Below, in pieces: positions 1 through 10,628 of a DNA stretch of 64,000 nucleotides (positions within the stretch are counted from its first letter, which is position 1; the number at the start of each line of letters is the position of its first letter). The notes beneath the pieces were generated by a model. That model saw only the letters and a list, made by a program, of their open reading frames with translations. It was not told where the DNA came from and did not search any database. This stretch comes from Tolypocladium sp. Sup5 PDA-1 (lineage: Eukaryota > Ascomycota > Sordariomycetes > Hypocreales > Ophiocordycipitaceae). Made by a program: the position numbers and the translations under genes. Location: NCBI GenBank assembly GCA_000750105.3, contig JPHH03000062.1:62001-126000 (forward strand), read 5' to 3'.

Positions 1-571
1 ATTGCCGGCCATGATGTTGGGATGTTTGGGGTAGAGATGCTCGCTCTGGCGACTTGGGGCTTGCTTATTGTAGTTGTCCAACAAGCTTGAGAGGTGACGC
101 GCTGTTGACGGGCCAAACGGAGGTGCGAAGGCCCGTATATAAGTGTACACTTGCCCGCGACTTTATCCTTGGATAAACTTCGTTAGCGAAAGTAAGCACA
201 CTCCAGAGTCCGCCGGGTCAGGGCTCCACCGGCATCCTGCAAGTATTCCTCCACCGGGTCAATTGTTGGAACATTGCATTGCTCTGGAGCCTGCATCATC
301 CGATCCGGTGGATTTTCTGTCGCTCTGGCATTTACACACCGTTTCATTCGGCGTTGTGGGACATCTGGTCCCGGAGGCCGGAGCGGCTGGAGCCCAATCC
401 TCCAATCGGAGCGCCGCTTGTTCCGGTGGAATACCGTCTACTCCACGTTGTGCCAATGATGGCTGTGCCTACTGATTCACCCACGATCGTCCCTCATAAA
501 GGGTCGTTAGGCTCGTTACTCCCTGTGTGCAGTCCGTTTGGCCATGTCAATAACCCTTCAAAGTACCCAAC
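1..571. other. 5' flank of the MFS transporter gene, no gene seen
   Basis: No convincing coding frame was found. A TATA-like stretch (TATATAAG) lies near 137-144. The first twelve bases read on the minus strand as the start of a possible divergent gene (Met-Ala-Gly-Asn) running off the window, but four codons are too few to support a call. Confidence 0.4.
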
Positions 572-2285
572 ATGGCTTCCCTTGCGACAAGCCCAGCTGC
601 CGAACAGGAGAAGCAGCATGACAGCATCTCCAACGCAGAAATAACTCCCAGCTTCCATGAACAACGCTTTGCTCGTATTCAACGCCGAATCGACTGGAGA
701 CTCCTGCCGGCGCTGGGCCTCATATACGGCATCTCGCTTATGGACCGCAAGAACACTGCTAATGCGGCAATCGCTGGCATGCTTGTGGATCTCAAAATCA
801 ATGATGGCTTTGGCTACAACATCATCACGCTGAGCTTCTTCATATCCAACGTGCTTGCGCAACCTGTCATGGCAGTGCTCTGTCGCAAATTCGGAGCAAA
901 GCTCTTCTTGTCAGGGATATGCGTTGCTTGGGGTGCGGTCGTGATTGGGCTTGGTTTTGCCCAGCATTGGGTGGTGATGATTCCCTTGCGGCTGCTTTTG
1001 GGGCTGTTCGAGGCTGGCTTCGCTCCTGGTTCCGTGTATTTGCTATCAACGTGGTACACTCGATGTCTGTTTCCAGGCTTCCAGTGGTCTTGTAAGCGCT
1101 TGGCTAACTCTGCGGTAGTCGAGATTGGCCGCCGTTACTCCATCTTCTACATGAGCGGATGCCTTCTCGCGGCACTATCCGGAGTCCTGGCGTTTGGTCT
1201 CATGCAATTGAATGGCAGGGAAGGGCTCGCAGGTTGGAGATGGTTCGTACCACGATACCCATACCTGCGGAGATGCACTGACAAATAGATTTCAGGATCT
1301 TCATATTAGAAGGAGTCATTACATGTGCCGTCGGCATGCTTTCCTACGTATTGATGGTCAAGTTTCCCGACGAAGAGCTCGAGAAACCGACGTCTTGGTT
1401 TCTGAAGCCCGACGAGATCAGGACAGTCATACGTAGACTGGACGCGGACCGCGGAGACGTCGATGCCGGACCATTCAAGCTAAAGAGTTTTGTTAAGCCA
1501 GCGAAGAACGTGGAAATATGGATATTTGCGTTTGCCTTCTTGTAAGTGACCATTCTGCCGGGTGGGGCATTGGGGCTAACCAGACCAGCCTGGCGACGAC
1601 TGTGTCATACTCATTTGCATTCTTCCTGCCCATTGTCCTGCAGCAAAGCCTGAAGTTCAGTGTCGTGGCAGCGCAGTGCCTGGGGACACCACCGTATGTG
1701 TTTGCCGCGCTGTACATGTTTACTGGGTCTTGGATGAGCGATCGCTATCGGAAGCGGGCGACTGTTATTCAGATAAACTCGTTGGTTAGCATCATCGGAC
1801 TGCCCATCATGGGCTTCCACCACAACCCTTCAGTTCGGTACTTTGGCATATTTCTTGCGGTGGCTGGCGTCAACGCCAACGTCCCCGCCATCATGGCCTG
1901 GCAGGTACGTATTTTGTCTCCATCCCCGGGAATACGAGCTGAAAAGATTGGCACAGGCAAACAATGTTCGAGGGCAATGGCAAAGAGCCTTTTCCTCGAC
2001 AACATTGACCATCTTTGGCAGTATCGGTGGTATTGCGGGCAGCCTCATTTTCAGGAGCCAGGACAAGCCTGATTACGTCCCTGGTTTAATTGCCTGCATG
2101 ACGTATGTGAAGCATTTCCCCTCCGTTCCTAACAAGGCAGGCACTAATCAGCGAATTGAAGGTGCGCCGTGCTGCTTAGTTTCATCACTTTCGGTCTATC
2201 GCTCTACTTCAGGCACTGTAATAACAGGGCAGACCGGGGCGAGATGACGATCTATGATAGCGTCGACTTTCGTTATACAATTTAA
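572..2285 (+). CDS. MFS transporter, allantoate permease (Dal5/ACS) type
   Basis: Predicted plasma-membrane symporter of the anion:cation symporter branch of the major facilitator superfamily, which carries organic anions such as allantoate, nicotinate or related vitamins and peptides; the substrate cannot be told from sequence. Six exons are inferred: 572-1064, 1119-1242, 1296-1541, 1589-1904, 1957-2102, 2162-2285, giving 482 residues, normal for the family. Introns are 47-59 bases; the first has a weak GTCTGT donor and a length divisible by three, so it reads through, but removing it restores the family motif TRFEIGRRY. Family marks seen: LMDRKNTANA after the first helix, GLFEAGFAPG in helix 4, WRWIFILEG before helix 6, and the C-terminal NNRADRGE. 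Start ATG at 572 is the first in frame with a hydrophilic N-terminus. The family call is firm; the substrate is unknown. Confidence 0.9.
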
Positions 2286-2986
2286 ATCTGTTTGTGTTTG
2301 GTCTCTGTCCTTTGCCCAGATCAAGCTATCGATACCTCGATGCGGTCCAGGTCGTTCAGTTCTGAAGTCCTTGACAGAAAGCGAATATCTTCACGGATCG
2401 CATCAAACTATTTGTGGAAGAAGTGAGTGGCATGTGCTTCTCCTGTGATCTATTTGCGCCGGTCAGCAGCATGTACAAGAACGAGGGACATCGAATGCCA
2501 ATAATGAGCACAGCAGCTCGTGACACCTGGAATACGTGCTTAAACTGACACCCGTAATGACATGAGTTGCCGTCGTCCCGAGTCCTGGGGGTAAGCAACC
2601 GGCTCGACCGGCCCGGCGCGGCTACCCTACACCGGACGCTCCACCCTCGCGCCGGCATGTGAAATTCGGCCGGTCGCGTCGCCGAAACAGCCAACAGTAG
2701 GTAACCAGCGCCCAAACGACCGATTACCGACGTCTTACCTCGTACTTCGTATATAAAGACAAATCGCAGTGTCGCATTTCAGCCCGGAATAAACTGCTCC
2801 GCACCGTGCAGCATCCCCTCGTGCCCATCAGCGTCGGCGAGCACCGACCCGGACGGCGGTTTCGTCCAGCGCACCCGATTACATCAACAGCCGAGGCCCA
2901 GACCACAACCTTTAAATCCCATCCACCACCTCAACCTCCGTCCCTTCTCCCTCCACGCATATCCTCACATCTTCGTCAACGTCGCA
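2286..2986. promoter_or_regulatory. Intergenic region and promoter of the crotonase gene
   Basis: No gene is visible. A TATA-like stretch (TATATAAAG) lies near 2750-2759, about 230 bases before the ATG at 2987, and pyrimidine-rich sequence (CTCCCTCCAC and similar) runs up to the start, as is usual in fungal 5' leaders. A locally GC-rich patch lies around 2600-2670. Confidence 0.45.
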
Positions 2987-3883
2987 ATGGCAGCCCCCCT
3001 CTTCACGGTCCCCATCCCCCCCTGCGGCGCGCACCCCGGCGGCACCATCACGGCCACGCAGCCCCGTCCCGCCGTCTACCTGCTCACCTGGGTCTCGCCG
3101 CCCGACAACCGCATCACCACCGCCTTCTGCCGCGCGCTGCTCGCCGCGCTCGACGTCCTCGAGTTCGGCGGCTACGCGCCGGGCGTCGTCGTCACCACCA
3201 GCGGGATCCCCAAGTTTTACTCCAACGGCCTGGACCTGGAGCATGCCATCAACACCGAGGGGTTCTGGGCGCTCTACTATGATGTCTGGAGGCGGTTCCT
3301 GACGTACGTACAAGCACGCGCTTTATGAATCAGCTCAGACGCGCAGCATGGACAAGGCACTGACACGCACAGCTTCCCCATGCCCACGCTCGCCCTCCTC
3401 AACGGCCACACCTACGCCGGCGGCCTCATGCTCGCCATGGCCCACGACTACCGCCTCGCCCCCTCCCCCAAGGGCTTCCTCTGCCTCAACGAGCTCCTCT
3501 TCGGCGCGCCCCTCAAGCCCGCCATGGCCGCCATATTCCGCCACAAGCTCACCCCCGCGTCCTACCGCGCTGTCGCCCTCGAGGCCCGCCGCTTCGCCGC
3601 CGCCGACGCCGTGCAGGTCGGTCTCGCCGACGCCGCCGCGTCGAGCCTCGACGACGCGATAAAGTTCATCGACGACAACGACCTGCTGGAGAAGCCAAAG
3701 GCGGGCGTCTACGGCGTCATCAAGGCGGAGATGCACAAGGCGCTGGTGGCGGAGCTGCGCGCGCCGGGGCTGGAGGCCGAGGAGAGGCGCTTCAACGAGG
3801 ATCAGCAGCGCGAGGGCGAGCGCAAGGAGTTTGGGAGGGTGTGGTACGAGCAGTGGCAAAAGGACAACAAGGCCAAGCTATAA
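2987..3883 (+). CDS. Enoyl-CoA hydratase/isomerase (crotonase fold), likely peroxisomal
   Basis: Member of the crotonase superfamily; the closest style is peroxisomal delta3,delta2-enoyl-CoA isomerase, which moves double bonds during beta-oxidation of unsaturated fatty acids. Two exons, 2987-3303 and 3373-3883, with a 69-base intron (GTACGT donor), give 275 residues. Visible features: the oxyanion-hole segment GIPKFYSNGLDLE in exon 1; the second oxyanion-hole loop NGHTYAGGLMLAMAHDYRL just after the intron; and NELLFGAPL, where Glu at about residue 146 is a candidate catalytic acid. The protein ends in Lys-Ala-Lys-Leu, so the last three residues (AKL) match a PTS1 peroxisomal signal. The gene is very rich in C at third codon positions, more so than its neighbours. 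Hydratase versus isomerase activity is an inference. Confidence 0.85.
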
Positions 3884-4126
3884 ATCTCGATATTCATACG
3901 CTCATCCATCATGCCAATGGAACTGTATAGTACATGGGAAGAAAGCGTTCATGGCTGTGTACGAAGTACTTCCGCTACTATCTAAAACTCCCATCTAAAG
4001 GACAGACGTCGCCCGCAAGAGACGCCTCGGCAGAACGACATCGCCGTATGCTGCCCGAGGCCCCGTACCTAAATGCGTATACTCCCCATCTCGCGTGCGC
4101 CGACCAAATTGATAGAATGACATGAA

Positions 4127-4169
<43 letters not shown>

Positions 4170-4311
4170 ACCAAGCTACAAATAAAAGGGGGTATCAACC
4201 ATGTCCTCGCATTCTCCAACCCGTCTAGAATCCACTGTCCAACACCGGTCCCGGCTATGCGTCCTGCTTATACAGCAAGGTAGTCTTTGTATCTCGTATG
4301 CTTGCCCCAGT
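3884..4311. other. Convergent 3' region between crotonase and TBC genes
   Basis: Shared 3' flank of two convergent genes. It holds the GACA microsatellite listed separately and an AATAAA-like signal (AAATAAAAG, near 4180). No coding frame is convincing. Confidence 0.5.
4127..4167. repeat. (GACA)n microsatellite
   Basis: About ten uninterrupted copies of the tetranucleotide GACA lie between two convergent genes, outside coding sequence. Such runs are usually length-variable between strains. Confidence 0.95.
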
Positions 4312-7300
4312 TCACGTCTCCATCGGCCGCGGTTCGGCAACGCTCAGCTGATCCGAGCCTCCGTCGTGCTCAGGCGTCGCCTTGCCTGTACCGTCCCTCT
4401 TCTTCTTCGAGTTCCCGTCTCGCTCCGCCAGCATGTCCTTTTCCGCCTGAATCGCCTTGTCCCGCCGCTGCTCCACCTCTTCCCTTCGGACCACCCGCCT
4501 CAGGCCCTCGCTCGCCTGGATCAGACCATCGATGCTGATGGCGTGCTCCGTCATCTGGTGGTTTATGTACGTGTACACCCCCGCCGGCGTGTCGCACTGC
4601 AGCAGGTTCGTCTCGTTGAGCTTCAGCAGAGCGAGCGCCACCTGGAACAGGAACGTGCTGCCGTCGTTTGTGCACAGCACCACGTCCCAGACGCGGAACA
4701 GCGCCTCGGCGCACAGGCAGTCGGTAAACACGGAGAGGAACCACTGGAACGTCAGCGCTTCGAGCTCGATCGACAGCGAGTCCAGGTGCGCCGACAGCTT
4801 TGGAAGCACCGTGGACACGTATTGCCGAAGCACCTGCTGGTCGGCCCGCGACGACATCAACGAGTGGTCATAGTACCCCTGCGGCAGGATGCTCTCGATA
4901 ACGGACGTCAGGATCCAGAAGGCATCCTCGGCCGACGGCATGATGAGCAGCAGGTTCGCCGCAATGAGGTTCATCCCCTGGCAGTACCCGACCTCCTTGT
5001 TGCGCCGTGAGTACGCCAGCAGCACCTCGCTCAGCTTCTGAACGCCGGGGCCCTTCCGGAAGAAGATGTTGTCCGTGAGCGTTCTGTAGATGTCCATCTG
5101 TATCTGGCTGACCACGGCCGCGTCGTCCTCGTCGCCGTTTTGGGCAACGAGGTCGTCGTAGTATCCCGGATCGCGCAGTCCGTTGGCCCCGGAGCATTCG
5201 GACCAAACCTTTGCCCGGTACGCCACGGGAATGCCGCCCAGGACCAGGCTCTTGAATTCGTTCCACTTGGCGCGGCCGACCTTGCCCTTGTTTCCCAGGC
5301 CAGAGATGCCGATAATCTCGCCGTCTGCGACGCGCGTCTCCGGCAGTATCATGGCGGGCGTCTCATAACGCGCCTCTGCCACGGCCGCAGCGGCTGCCAC
5401 GGCAGCTTTACCCTCGCGCTGCCGCTCGGCCCTGACCTTTCGCAAGAAGTCGTTCCACTTGACCGTCTTGTCCCGCTGCAACGAGTCGTGGACCTCGCTG
5501 AGCTGCTCGAGAAGCAGCCTCACCGGCTCCGCATCCTCCCTGACAAGCGTCCCCACCGTCGAATCTGCGTCCGGGGGCTGTGTCGTCTCGCTGTCGATGG
5601 CCGTCGTGGTGCTCGCCAGGGGCACGAGTCCAGCACCCGTCGGCGTGATGCCCGGTGACTTGGCTGGCTCACTCTCGCGAGCGGCACTAGCCCCCTGGCT
5701 ATCCGTGCCCTCCAGCACCTCGAGTGCCGACGCGCTCATGCTCGGCGTGTGACTGAGCAGCTCGGTGGGAAAAGTCGCAATCTTCAGGTAGTCCTGCCAC
5801 CGTTTGGGCTTGCCCTCCTCCACCGCTCGCTCCTCCAGGCTGTTGGGGGTTCCCGGCCGCCCGTCGCTCGAGGTGCTCCATTTGGGACTGGGAGCCTCTT
5901 CCAGCAGGTTCGGCGAGATGCCCGAGCGGCCGTTCATCAGCATCTCGGTGCGGCTCCCCTTGCGGATGTGCTGCGCCATCTGTGCCGCCTCGCGCTGCCT
6001 CTTCTTGCGCCGCTGGTCGTAGATGAAGCCGAACCGGTCCGTGAGGTACTCGCTGGTGGCGTAGTTGTTGTAGATGCGCGTGAGCGTCGGGGGCTGAGAT
6101 TCAGGAGGCAGGATGGCATCCATCTCCACGGGGCCGTAGCTCTCCTGGCGCGCAGACGAGAGGCTCGGCGGGCTGCCGGCCATGTTCCCCCACAGCTCCT
6201 GGGCCTGTGACTTGGTGCTGGTGGGCGGTGCCTGGGGAGCCGGAGTCGCTCGTCGCATTGCCATCAACGCCTTGGGGCCGCCGCCGGCAACGGACACGGC
6301 ACGAGTAGACTGCACCGTTCTCGCACTCGTCACCGAGCCCGCCCTCGCCGAGTCACGACTCGAGGTGCTCACGGCGCGGCCCCTGGCCTCGGCGTCACGC
6401 GTCGCGCTGGCGCTGCCAGCAACGAGCCTCAACGCCAGGCTAGCCAGCGAGACTGACGACTTACGCTCCTTGAGATTGCCCGAGTGGATGCTGGAGGCGC
6501 GGCTGGCGCTTCGTACCGACTTCGAAACGGCCTCCGGGGGCGGGCTGAACAGGTCCTCCTGGAGCGTCGGGCGGCGGTCCATGCTCGAATGCGACCTGAC
6601 GATGGTCGTCTGGTGGATCCCCTCGCCGTTGACGCTGCTCGTGCGACTCGCCCGCTTGGCCGTGCCGCTTCCCCAGATGTAATCCTTCCATCCCCTCATC
6701 GTGCCCCTATTGCCGGCGTCTGCGCTCGTCGATGCGCTGCCAGCGCGAATCGTGGAATCTGCCCGATCCGTCACTCCGTACGCGGTCGCGGCCATGGTGT
6801 CCTGCATCGCATCGCTCATGAGGTCGCTTAGCCCGCTGCTCTCACTGCCCTGCATCTTGTCGTTGGCGCGCAGGTCATTCTCAACCGTCCGTAGCCTCGT
6901 CTCCAGGTCCAAGTTGGAGAGCCCGCACTCCCGTATAATCTTCCTCAGCGCCCGCTCGCGCTCGTCCGCTCTTCGGCGCAGGACTGAGATCTGGCTGTCT
7001 CGCTGAGCCAGGTCCTCGGCAATCTGCCTGACCAGCGCAACGGCGCCGTGCCTCGCTACGAGGCGCCCAATGTGCTCGTCGTCGGCCTGGTGCAGGGCAC
7101 CTGGGATCGACTGTCGCAGCGGCGCATCCTCGAACAGCGCGTCGCGTGCCGGGCCGCGGCCGGTGAGGCTGTCGACGATGGAGAAGCCGCGGCCGCTCGT
7201 GGCCCTGGACCGCCAGCCGTTCTCCGACTCCTGCGTGGCCGTCTTGAGGCGCTGGTCGCCGTCGTCGACGTCGCGGTTGAAGCGCTCGAGCCCCGGGGTC

Positions 7301-7503
7301 TCGGGGGAGAAGCTGGGGAAGCTGGTCAGGGACTTGTCGCTGGCGGCGATGCTGCTGGCGGAGCTGCTGGGCTGGCTGAGGAGCCTGCGGTTCCTGCCGG
7401 CGCGGATGGCGCTGCGGTGGGAGCGGGCCGAGGCGGCGCTCTGCTGGGAGACGGAGCGCTCGAGGGGCTGCGGCGCGGGGCCGGCCTCGGAGTACGCGTC
7501 CAT
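4312..7503 (-). CDS. TBC domain RabGAP
   Basis: Intronless 1063-residue GTPase-activating protein for Rab-family GTPases, acting in membrane traffic. The TBC domain spans about residues 752-965. Both catalytic fingers are present: the arginine finger in IQMDIYR (Arg about 807) and the glutamine finger in GYCQGMN (Gln about 842), so it should be active. The N-terminal two thirds is Ser/Arg/Ala-rich and probably disordered, except for a likely coiled coil at about residues 148-220 (heptad-like QIAEDLAQRDSQISVLRR). A basic and acidic helix follows the TBC domain. The ATG at 7503 opens the frame with a short acidic peptide. No GRAM or PH domain was recognised, so it cannot be matched to a particular yeast Gyp protein. 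Frames on the other strand across this gene are shadows. Confidence 0.93.
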   Translation of the reverse strand: MDAYSEAGPAPQPLERSVSQQSAASARSHRSAIRAGRNRRLLSQPSSSASSIAASDKSLTSFPSFSPETPGLERFNRDVDDGDQRLKTATQESENGWRSRATSGRGFSIVDSLTGRGPARDALFEDAPLRQSIPGALHQADDEHIGRLVARHGAVALVRQIAEDLAQRDSQISVLRRRADERERALRKIIRECGLSNLDLETRLRTVENDLRANDKMQGSESSGLSDLMSDAMQDTMAATAYGVTDRADSTIRAGSASTSADAGNRGTMRGWKDYIWGSGTAKRASRTSSVNGEGIHQTTIVRSHSSMDRRPTLQEDLFSPPPEAVSKSVRSASRASSIHSGNLKERKSSVSLASLALRLVAGSASATRDAEARGRAVSTSSRDSARAGSVTSARTVQSTRAVSVAGGGPKALMAMRRATPAPQAPPTSTKSQAQELWGNMAGSPPSLSSARQESYGPVEMDAILPPESQPPTLTRIYNNYATSEYLTDRFGFIYDQRRKKRQREAAQMAQHIRKGSRTEMLMNGRSGISPNLLEEAPSPKWSTSSDGRPGTPNSLEERAVEEGKPKRWQDYLKIATFPTELLSHTPSMSASALEVLEGTDSQGASAARESEPAKSPGITPTGAGLVPLASTTTAIDSETTQPPDADSTVGTLVREDAEPVRLLLEQLSEVHDSLQRDKTVKWNDFLRKVRAERQREGKAAVAAAAAVAEARYETPAMILPETRVADGEIIGISGLGNKGKVGRAKWNEFKSLVLGGIPVAYRAKVWSECSGANGLRDPGYYDDLVAQNGDEDDAAVVSQIQMDIYRTLTDNIFFRKGPGVQKLSEVLLAYSRRNKEVGYCQGMNLIAANLLLIMPSAEDAFWILTSVIESILPQGYYDHSLMSSRADQQVLRQYVSTVLPKLSAHLDSLSIELEALTFQWFLSVFTDCLCAEALFRVWDVVLCTNDGSTFLFQVALALLKLNETNLLQCDTPAGVYTYINHQMTEHAISIDGLIQASEGLRRVVRREEVEQRRDKAIQAEKDMLAERDGNSKKKRDGTGKATPEHDGGSDQLSVAEPRPMET

Positions 7504-8282
7504 AGTGCCCTGCTTGCTGTCTCTGCCGTTCGCTGCAGCAGAGACGATCGGTGTGTAGACGTTATCGTCGGCGGCGGGGGGGCATGTCGAGCGAGGGTCC
7601 AGGGAGAGACGAGACCCTGCTTGGTGTTTTTGCTTTTGCCGTCGAGGGGTCTCTGTACGTCCGGTGAGGCGACGACGGCGATAGTTCGATGCTCGAGTTG
7701 GAAGAGAAGGAAGGACAAGGTCGAGAGCAGTGCGTCAACGAAGCGAGGAGGTGCAGGGAGGACGAGATCGATCGAGGGCGCGCGCGTGCAGATGTGATGG
7801 AAATGATGAATCACAAGGGAGATGTGGAGGAGCTGAGGCGGTGGCGTGGCGTGGCGTGTCGTCTGTGGCTGGGGGTCCCTACAGGGAAGAAATCGGAGAC
7901 TACCCCACTAGCCGAAACAGTTGCCCTCACTTGCCCGGCCTTGACCCCATCCAGAACTATATGGGTTACACATCCGAGTGAGTTACTCGTTAAGTTACAT
8001 AATACCATTTGGTAGCTGACAACGAACAACGACAGTGATTGCAGAGAGGAGTTCACACGCGGTCAGATTGATCGTATGAGGCAGATCTGGAAGCTGGTCC
8101 GCATAGTTTTGAATGCATGAGTTTGGGCCCTTTCTATAAATGCCAACCCCCTCCTAGCAGCCGGCAATTGGTTTATATAATTAAATAGCAATTCCAAGAT
8201 CTAGGGCTATTATTAGAGCCGTTGGATCCTCCAACTATAGGTCTAACTTGACTAAGATCTCGCTCCTATGCTTATATAACGG
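7504..8282. other. Intergenic region upstream of the TBC gene
   Basis: Contains the 5' flank of the minus-strand TBC gene. From about 8100 to 8280 the sequence turns AT-rich (for example TTATATAATTAAATAG), next to the transporter relic that follows. No complete gene is visible. Confidence 0.4.
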
Positions 8283-8470
8283 TTAGGGTTCCTTGGTCGC
8301 GCCGGCATTCACCACCACCTGGAGGTCGACCTGGGGCGCGTACTCGGCGGCAAACGCAGTGAGCCTGTTGGTAAAGACGGTCTGCCCGGACGTCACGAAC
8401 AGTGCGCCGCCAAGGGACTGCGCAAAGATGATGATGGCCGGTCCCGGTGGGCACGTCGGCAATGTCGAGG
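8283..8470 (-). pseudogene. Relic of an MFS drug-efflux (DHA14-type) transporter
   Basis: About 60 codons on the minus strand closely follow the penultimate-helix region of fungal MFS toxin/drug efflux pumps: AIIIFAQSLGGALFVTSGQT, then VFTNRLTAFAAEYAP and VVVNAGAT. The frame stops at TAA (8283-8285), well before the normal C-terminus. Upstream, the expected DVPTG motif is present but in another frame (about 8440-8455), so a frameshift separates it from AIIIFAQ. The rest of the transporter is absent. This is a truncated, frameshifted remnant, not a gene; it lies beside AT-rich sequence. Confidence 0.7.
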
Positions 8471-9362
8471 ACGACCTACTGTAACACCCGACTAAGGTAC
8501 GAATACGGACGCGTCGCCAGCGCCATGTTGCGCTACCACCCTGCGATGCCCAATTGGCGACGTCGAGCTGACTCTCAGCTGAGGCAGGCAAATTTGTCCC
8601 AGCAGATCTGTGATGGTCCATCCAGCCAACCCTGACAGATGATTCGCGGTGGCCGACTGCCGACGTTGCACGGCGCAATCTCGTCGCACCTCTGCCGTCT
8701 CAATGCATCTACGGACTAGTACGGAGTGCCTGTATTCGTAGATCGTAACTATACTCCGTAGATGTCTTCAGCCGCCTGAAAACAGACGACGTCTAACATG
8801 CCACGGGCAACCATGGGGCCTGGGCATCACCAGCTACCCGGTAGCTGCGCTGACAGCCGTTGGCGCGACTCGGGGCCTCGGCGGTTTCTTGTTGGCTGGA
8901 CCATCGTCTGCGTCTTCGACTGCAGGCTCACGCCGATGCTGCTTTTCCCTTTCCCTTGTGCCCACCTGGTTCAACGCCACGATGCCGGCTACTCCTCGAT
9001 CCGACACACACACGCGCGGCCAACCCAAACACCAAGATTTGCGTACGAAGTACACAATACCTCACCTGGCCCTTCTAGCCCGCCCCGCTGAGTTTTAACT
9101 TATCAACCCCCCCACCAAAAACTTTAGGGCCTAAAGATAAACGCTATTAGCGACGCCTTTCGACCAGCTTGAACGCAGACTTCTATAAACACATTGCATT
9201 CTATCATCGCCTAAGCGAAGTGGTCTATACTACCGCTATCAAGGATCTTCAGCGCATCAAAACCCCTCGTACCGCTCTTTTCCAATTATTACAGGCGCCA
9301 AAGGCCTCCTGCACACCTCAGTACCCCGCGCTCGTCTCGTCCCTGCACGCAATTAAGGAAAA
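8471..9362. promoter_or_regulatory. Intergenic region and ura5 promoter
   Basis: No ATG-initiated gene is supported. The last 300 bases are the leader of ura5, with pyrimidine-rich tracts (for example a C-rich stretch near 9105-9115). A 65-codon frame overlapping the ura5 ATG begins with TTG, so it is not treated as an upstream ORF. Confidence 0.45.
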
Positions 9363-10070
9363 ATGACGACTTCTCAGCTACCCGCGTACAAGCAGGACTT
9401 CCTTAAGGCGGCCATCGCCGGAGGCGCCCTCAAGTTCGGCAGCTTCGAGCTCAAGTCGAAGAGAATTTCGCCCTATTTCTTCAACGCCGGCGAATTCCAC
9501 TCTGCACGCCTCGCCGGAGCCATCTCTGCCGCCTTCGCCCAGACCATCATCGACGCTCAGAAGAACATCGGCCTGGACTTTGACATTGTCTTCGGACCCG
9601 CGTACAAGGGTATCCCTCTCTGCTCGGCCATTACCATCAAGATTGGTGAACAGGCACCCGAGAACCTGGATAAGATCTCCTACTCGTTTGATCGCAAGGA
9701 GGCCAAGGACCATGGCGAGGGCGGCAACATCGTCGGTGCCCCGTTGAAGGGCAAGAAGGTTCTTATTGTCGACGACGTCATCACTGACGGCACCGCCAAG
9801 AGAGACGCCATTGAGAAGATCCGAAAGGAGGGCGGCATTGTCGCTGGCATTGTGGTGGCCTTGGACCGCATGGAGAAGCTCCTAGCAGCCGATGGAGATG
9901 ACTCCAAGCCCGGCCCGAGTGCTATCGGTGAATTCAGGAAAGAGTTTGGCATTCCGATCTTTGCCATTCTAACGTTGGATGATATCATCGAAGGGATGCA
10001 GAGCTTTGCCTCAGAGGACGATATCAAGCGGACTAAAGAGTATCGTCAAAAGTTTAAGGCGACAGACTAA
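9363..10070 (+). CDS. ura5: Orotate phosphoribosyltransferase
   Basis: Catalyses orotate plus PRPP to orotidine 5'-phosphate and pyrophosphate, the fifth step of de novo pyrimidine synthesis, in the cytosol. It is intronless and 235 residues long, typical for fungal Ura5. The PRPP-binding signature VLIVDDVITDGTA is at residues 133-145. The N-terminal KSKRISPYFFNAGEF and the FGPAYKGIPL loop are also family-typical. The ATG at 9363 follows an A-rich context (GGAAAAATG). It is followed by a DUF3632-type gene on the same strand about 560 bases away. Loss of this gene normally gives uracil auxotrophy with 5-fluoroorotate resistance, which is family knowledge. Confidence 0.97.
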   Translation: MTTSQLPAYKQDFLKAAIAGGALKFGSFELKSKRISPYFFNAGEFHSARLAGAISAAFAQTIIDAQKNIGLDFDIVFGPAYKGIPLCSAITIKIGEQAPENLDKISYSFDRKEAKDHGEGGNIVGAPLKGKKVLIVDDVITDGTAKRDAIEKIRKEGGIVAGIVVALDRMEKLLAADGDDSKPGPSAIGEFRKEFGIPIFAILTLDDIIEGMQSFASEDDIKRTKEYRQKFKATD

Positions 10071-10628
10071 GAAACTGAAGTTTTCCCTGTAGGTATGCCG
10101 TTAGAATAGTCATATCGTCGACAAAGTAGACACATAACAAGGGGCTTGGAATCTCCTATGTACGAACTGGCTGTTAAGGTCCCCCATGTATCGGGCACGT
10201 TGGGGACCACATCGTACGGGTATGGTAGCAAAGAGCAGCTGCATCAAACAATCCTCTTAAGGTATGGCAATGTAGCAAGGTCACTATTGCGGAGTTGGCC
10301 GTCGATGATCAAAATCAGCCCCACGGCCTGTGGCGCGTGTGGGGACGGAGCCGTCGGGCATGGACACGAGCATCCGTTGACACGTGTATTCGTACTCGTA
10401 CGTATTACTCAAGGTACTCTAGGACAACCGTGCTTTGATCTGGAACCGTTGTCTGAAATGGGGGCACATCCGTCATGCTGCTCACGAGTCGTGACGGCTT
10501 CCACGTGTTTCTGTGACGCGCATCCATCCACACGAGCTCCCTGACTTGCTGGAGCTGGTGTCTCAGAGAGCACTGCATTGATTCGTCACCAACCTATTGG
10601 CATCATCATCCCATCTTCGGAGCTCAAA
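10071..10628. other. Intergenic region, no gene seen
   Basis: Between ura5 and the DUF3632-type gene. Short open frames here lack family resemblance. Translation of the next gene most likely starts at the ATG at 10629; the open frame extends upstream only from a TTG. Confidence 0.4.

Noticed and set aside
1..12. Start of a divergent gene on the minus strand (ATG GCC GGC AAT)
   Set aside because: Only four codons lie in the window; an ATG alone is no evidence.
4201..7814. Several long plus-strand frames rich in Arg, Ala and Gly
   Set aside because: They are antisense shadows of the GC-rich TBC gene, with no family resemblance of their own.
9169..9366. 65-codon frame overlapping the ura5 start by four bases (ATGA), like an upstream ORF
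   Set aside because: It starts with TTG, not ATG, and its peptide has no family resemblance. Nothing supports translation.
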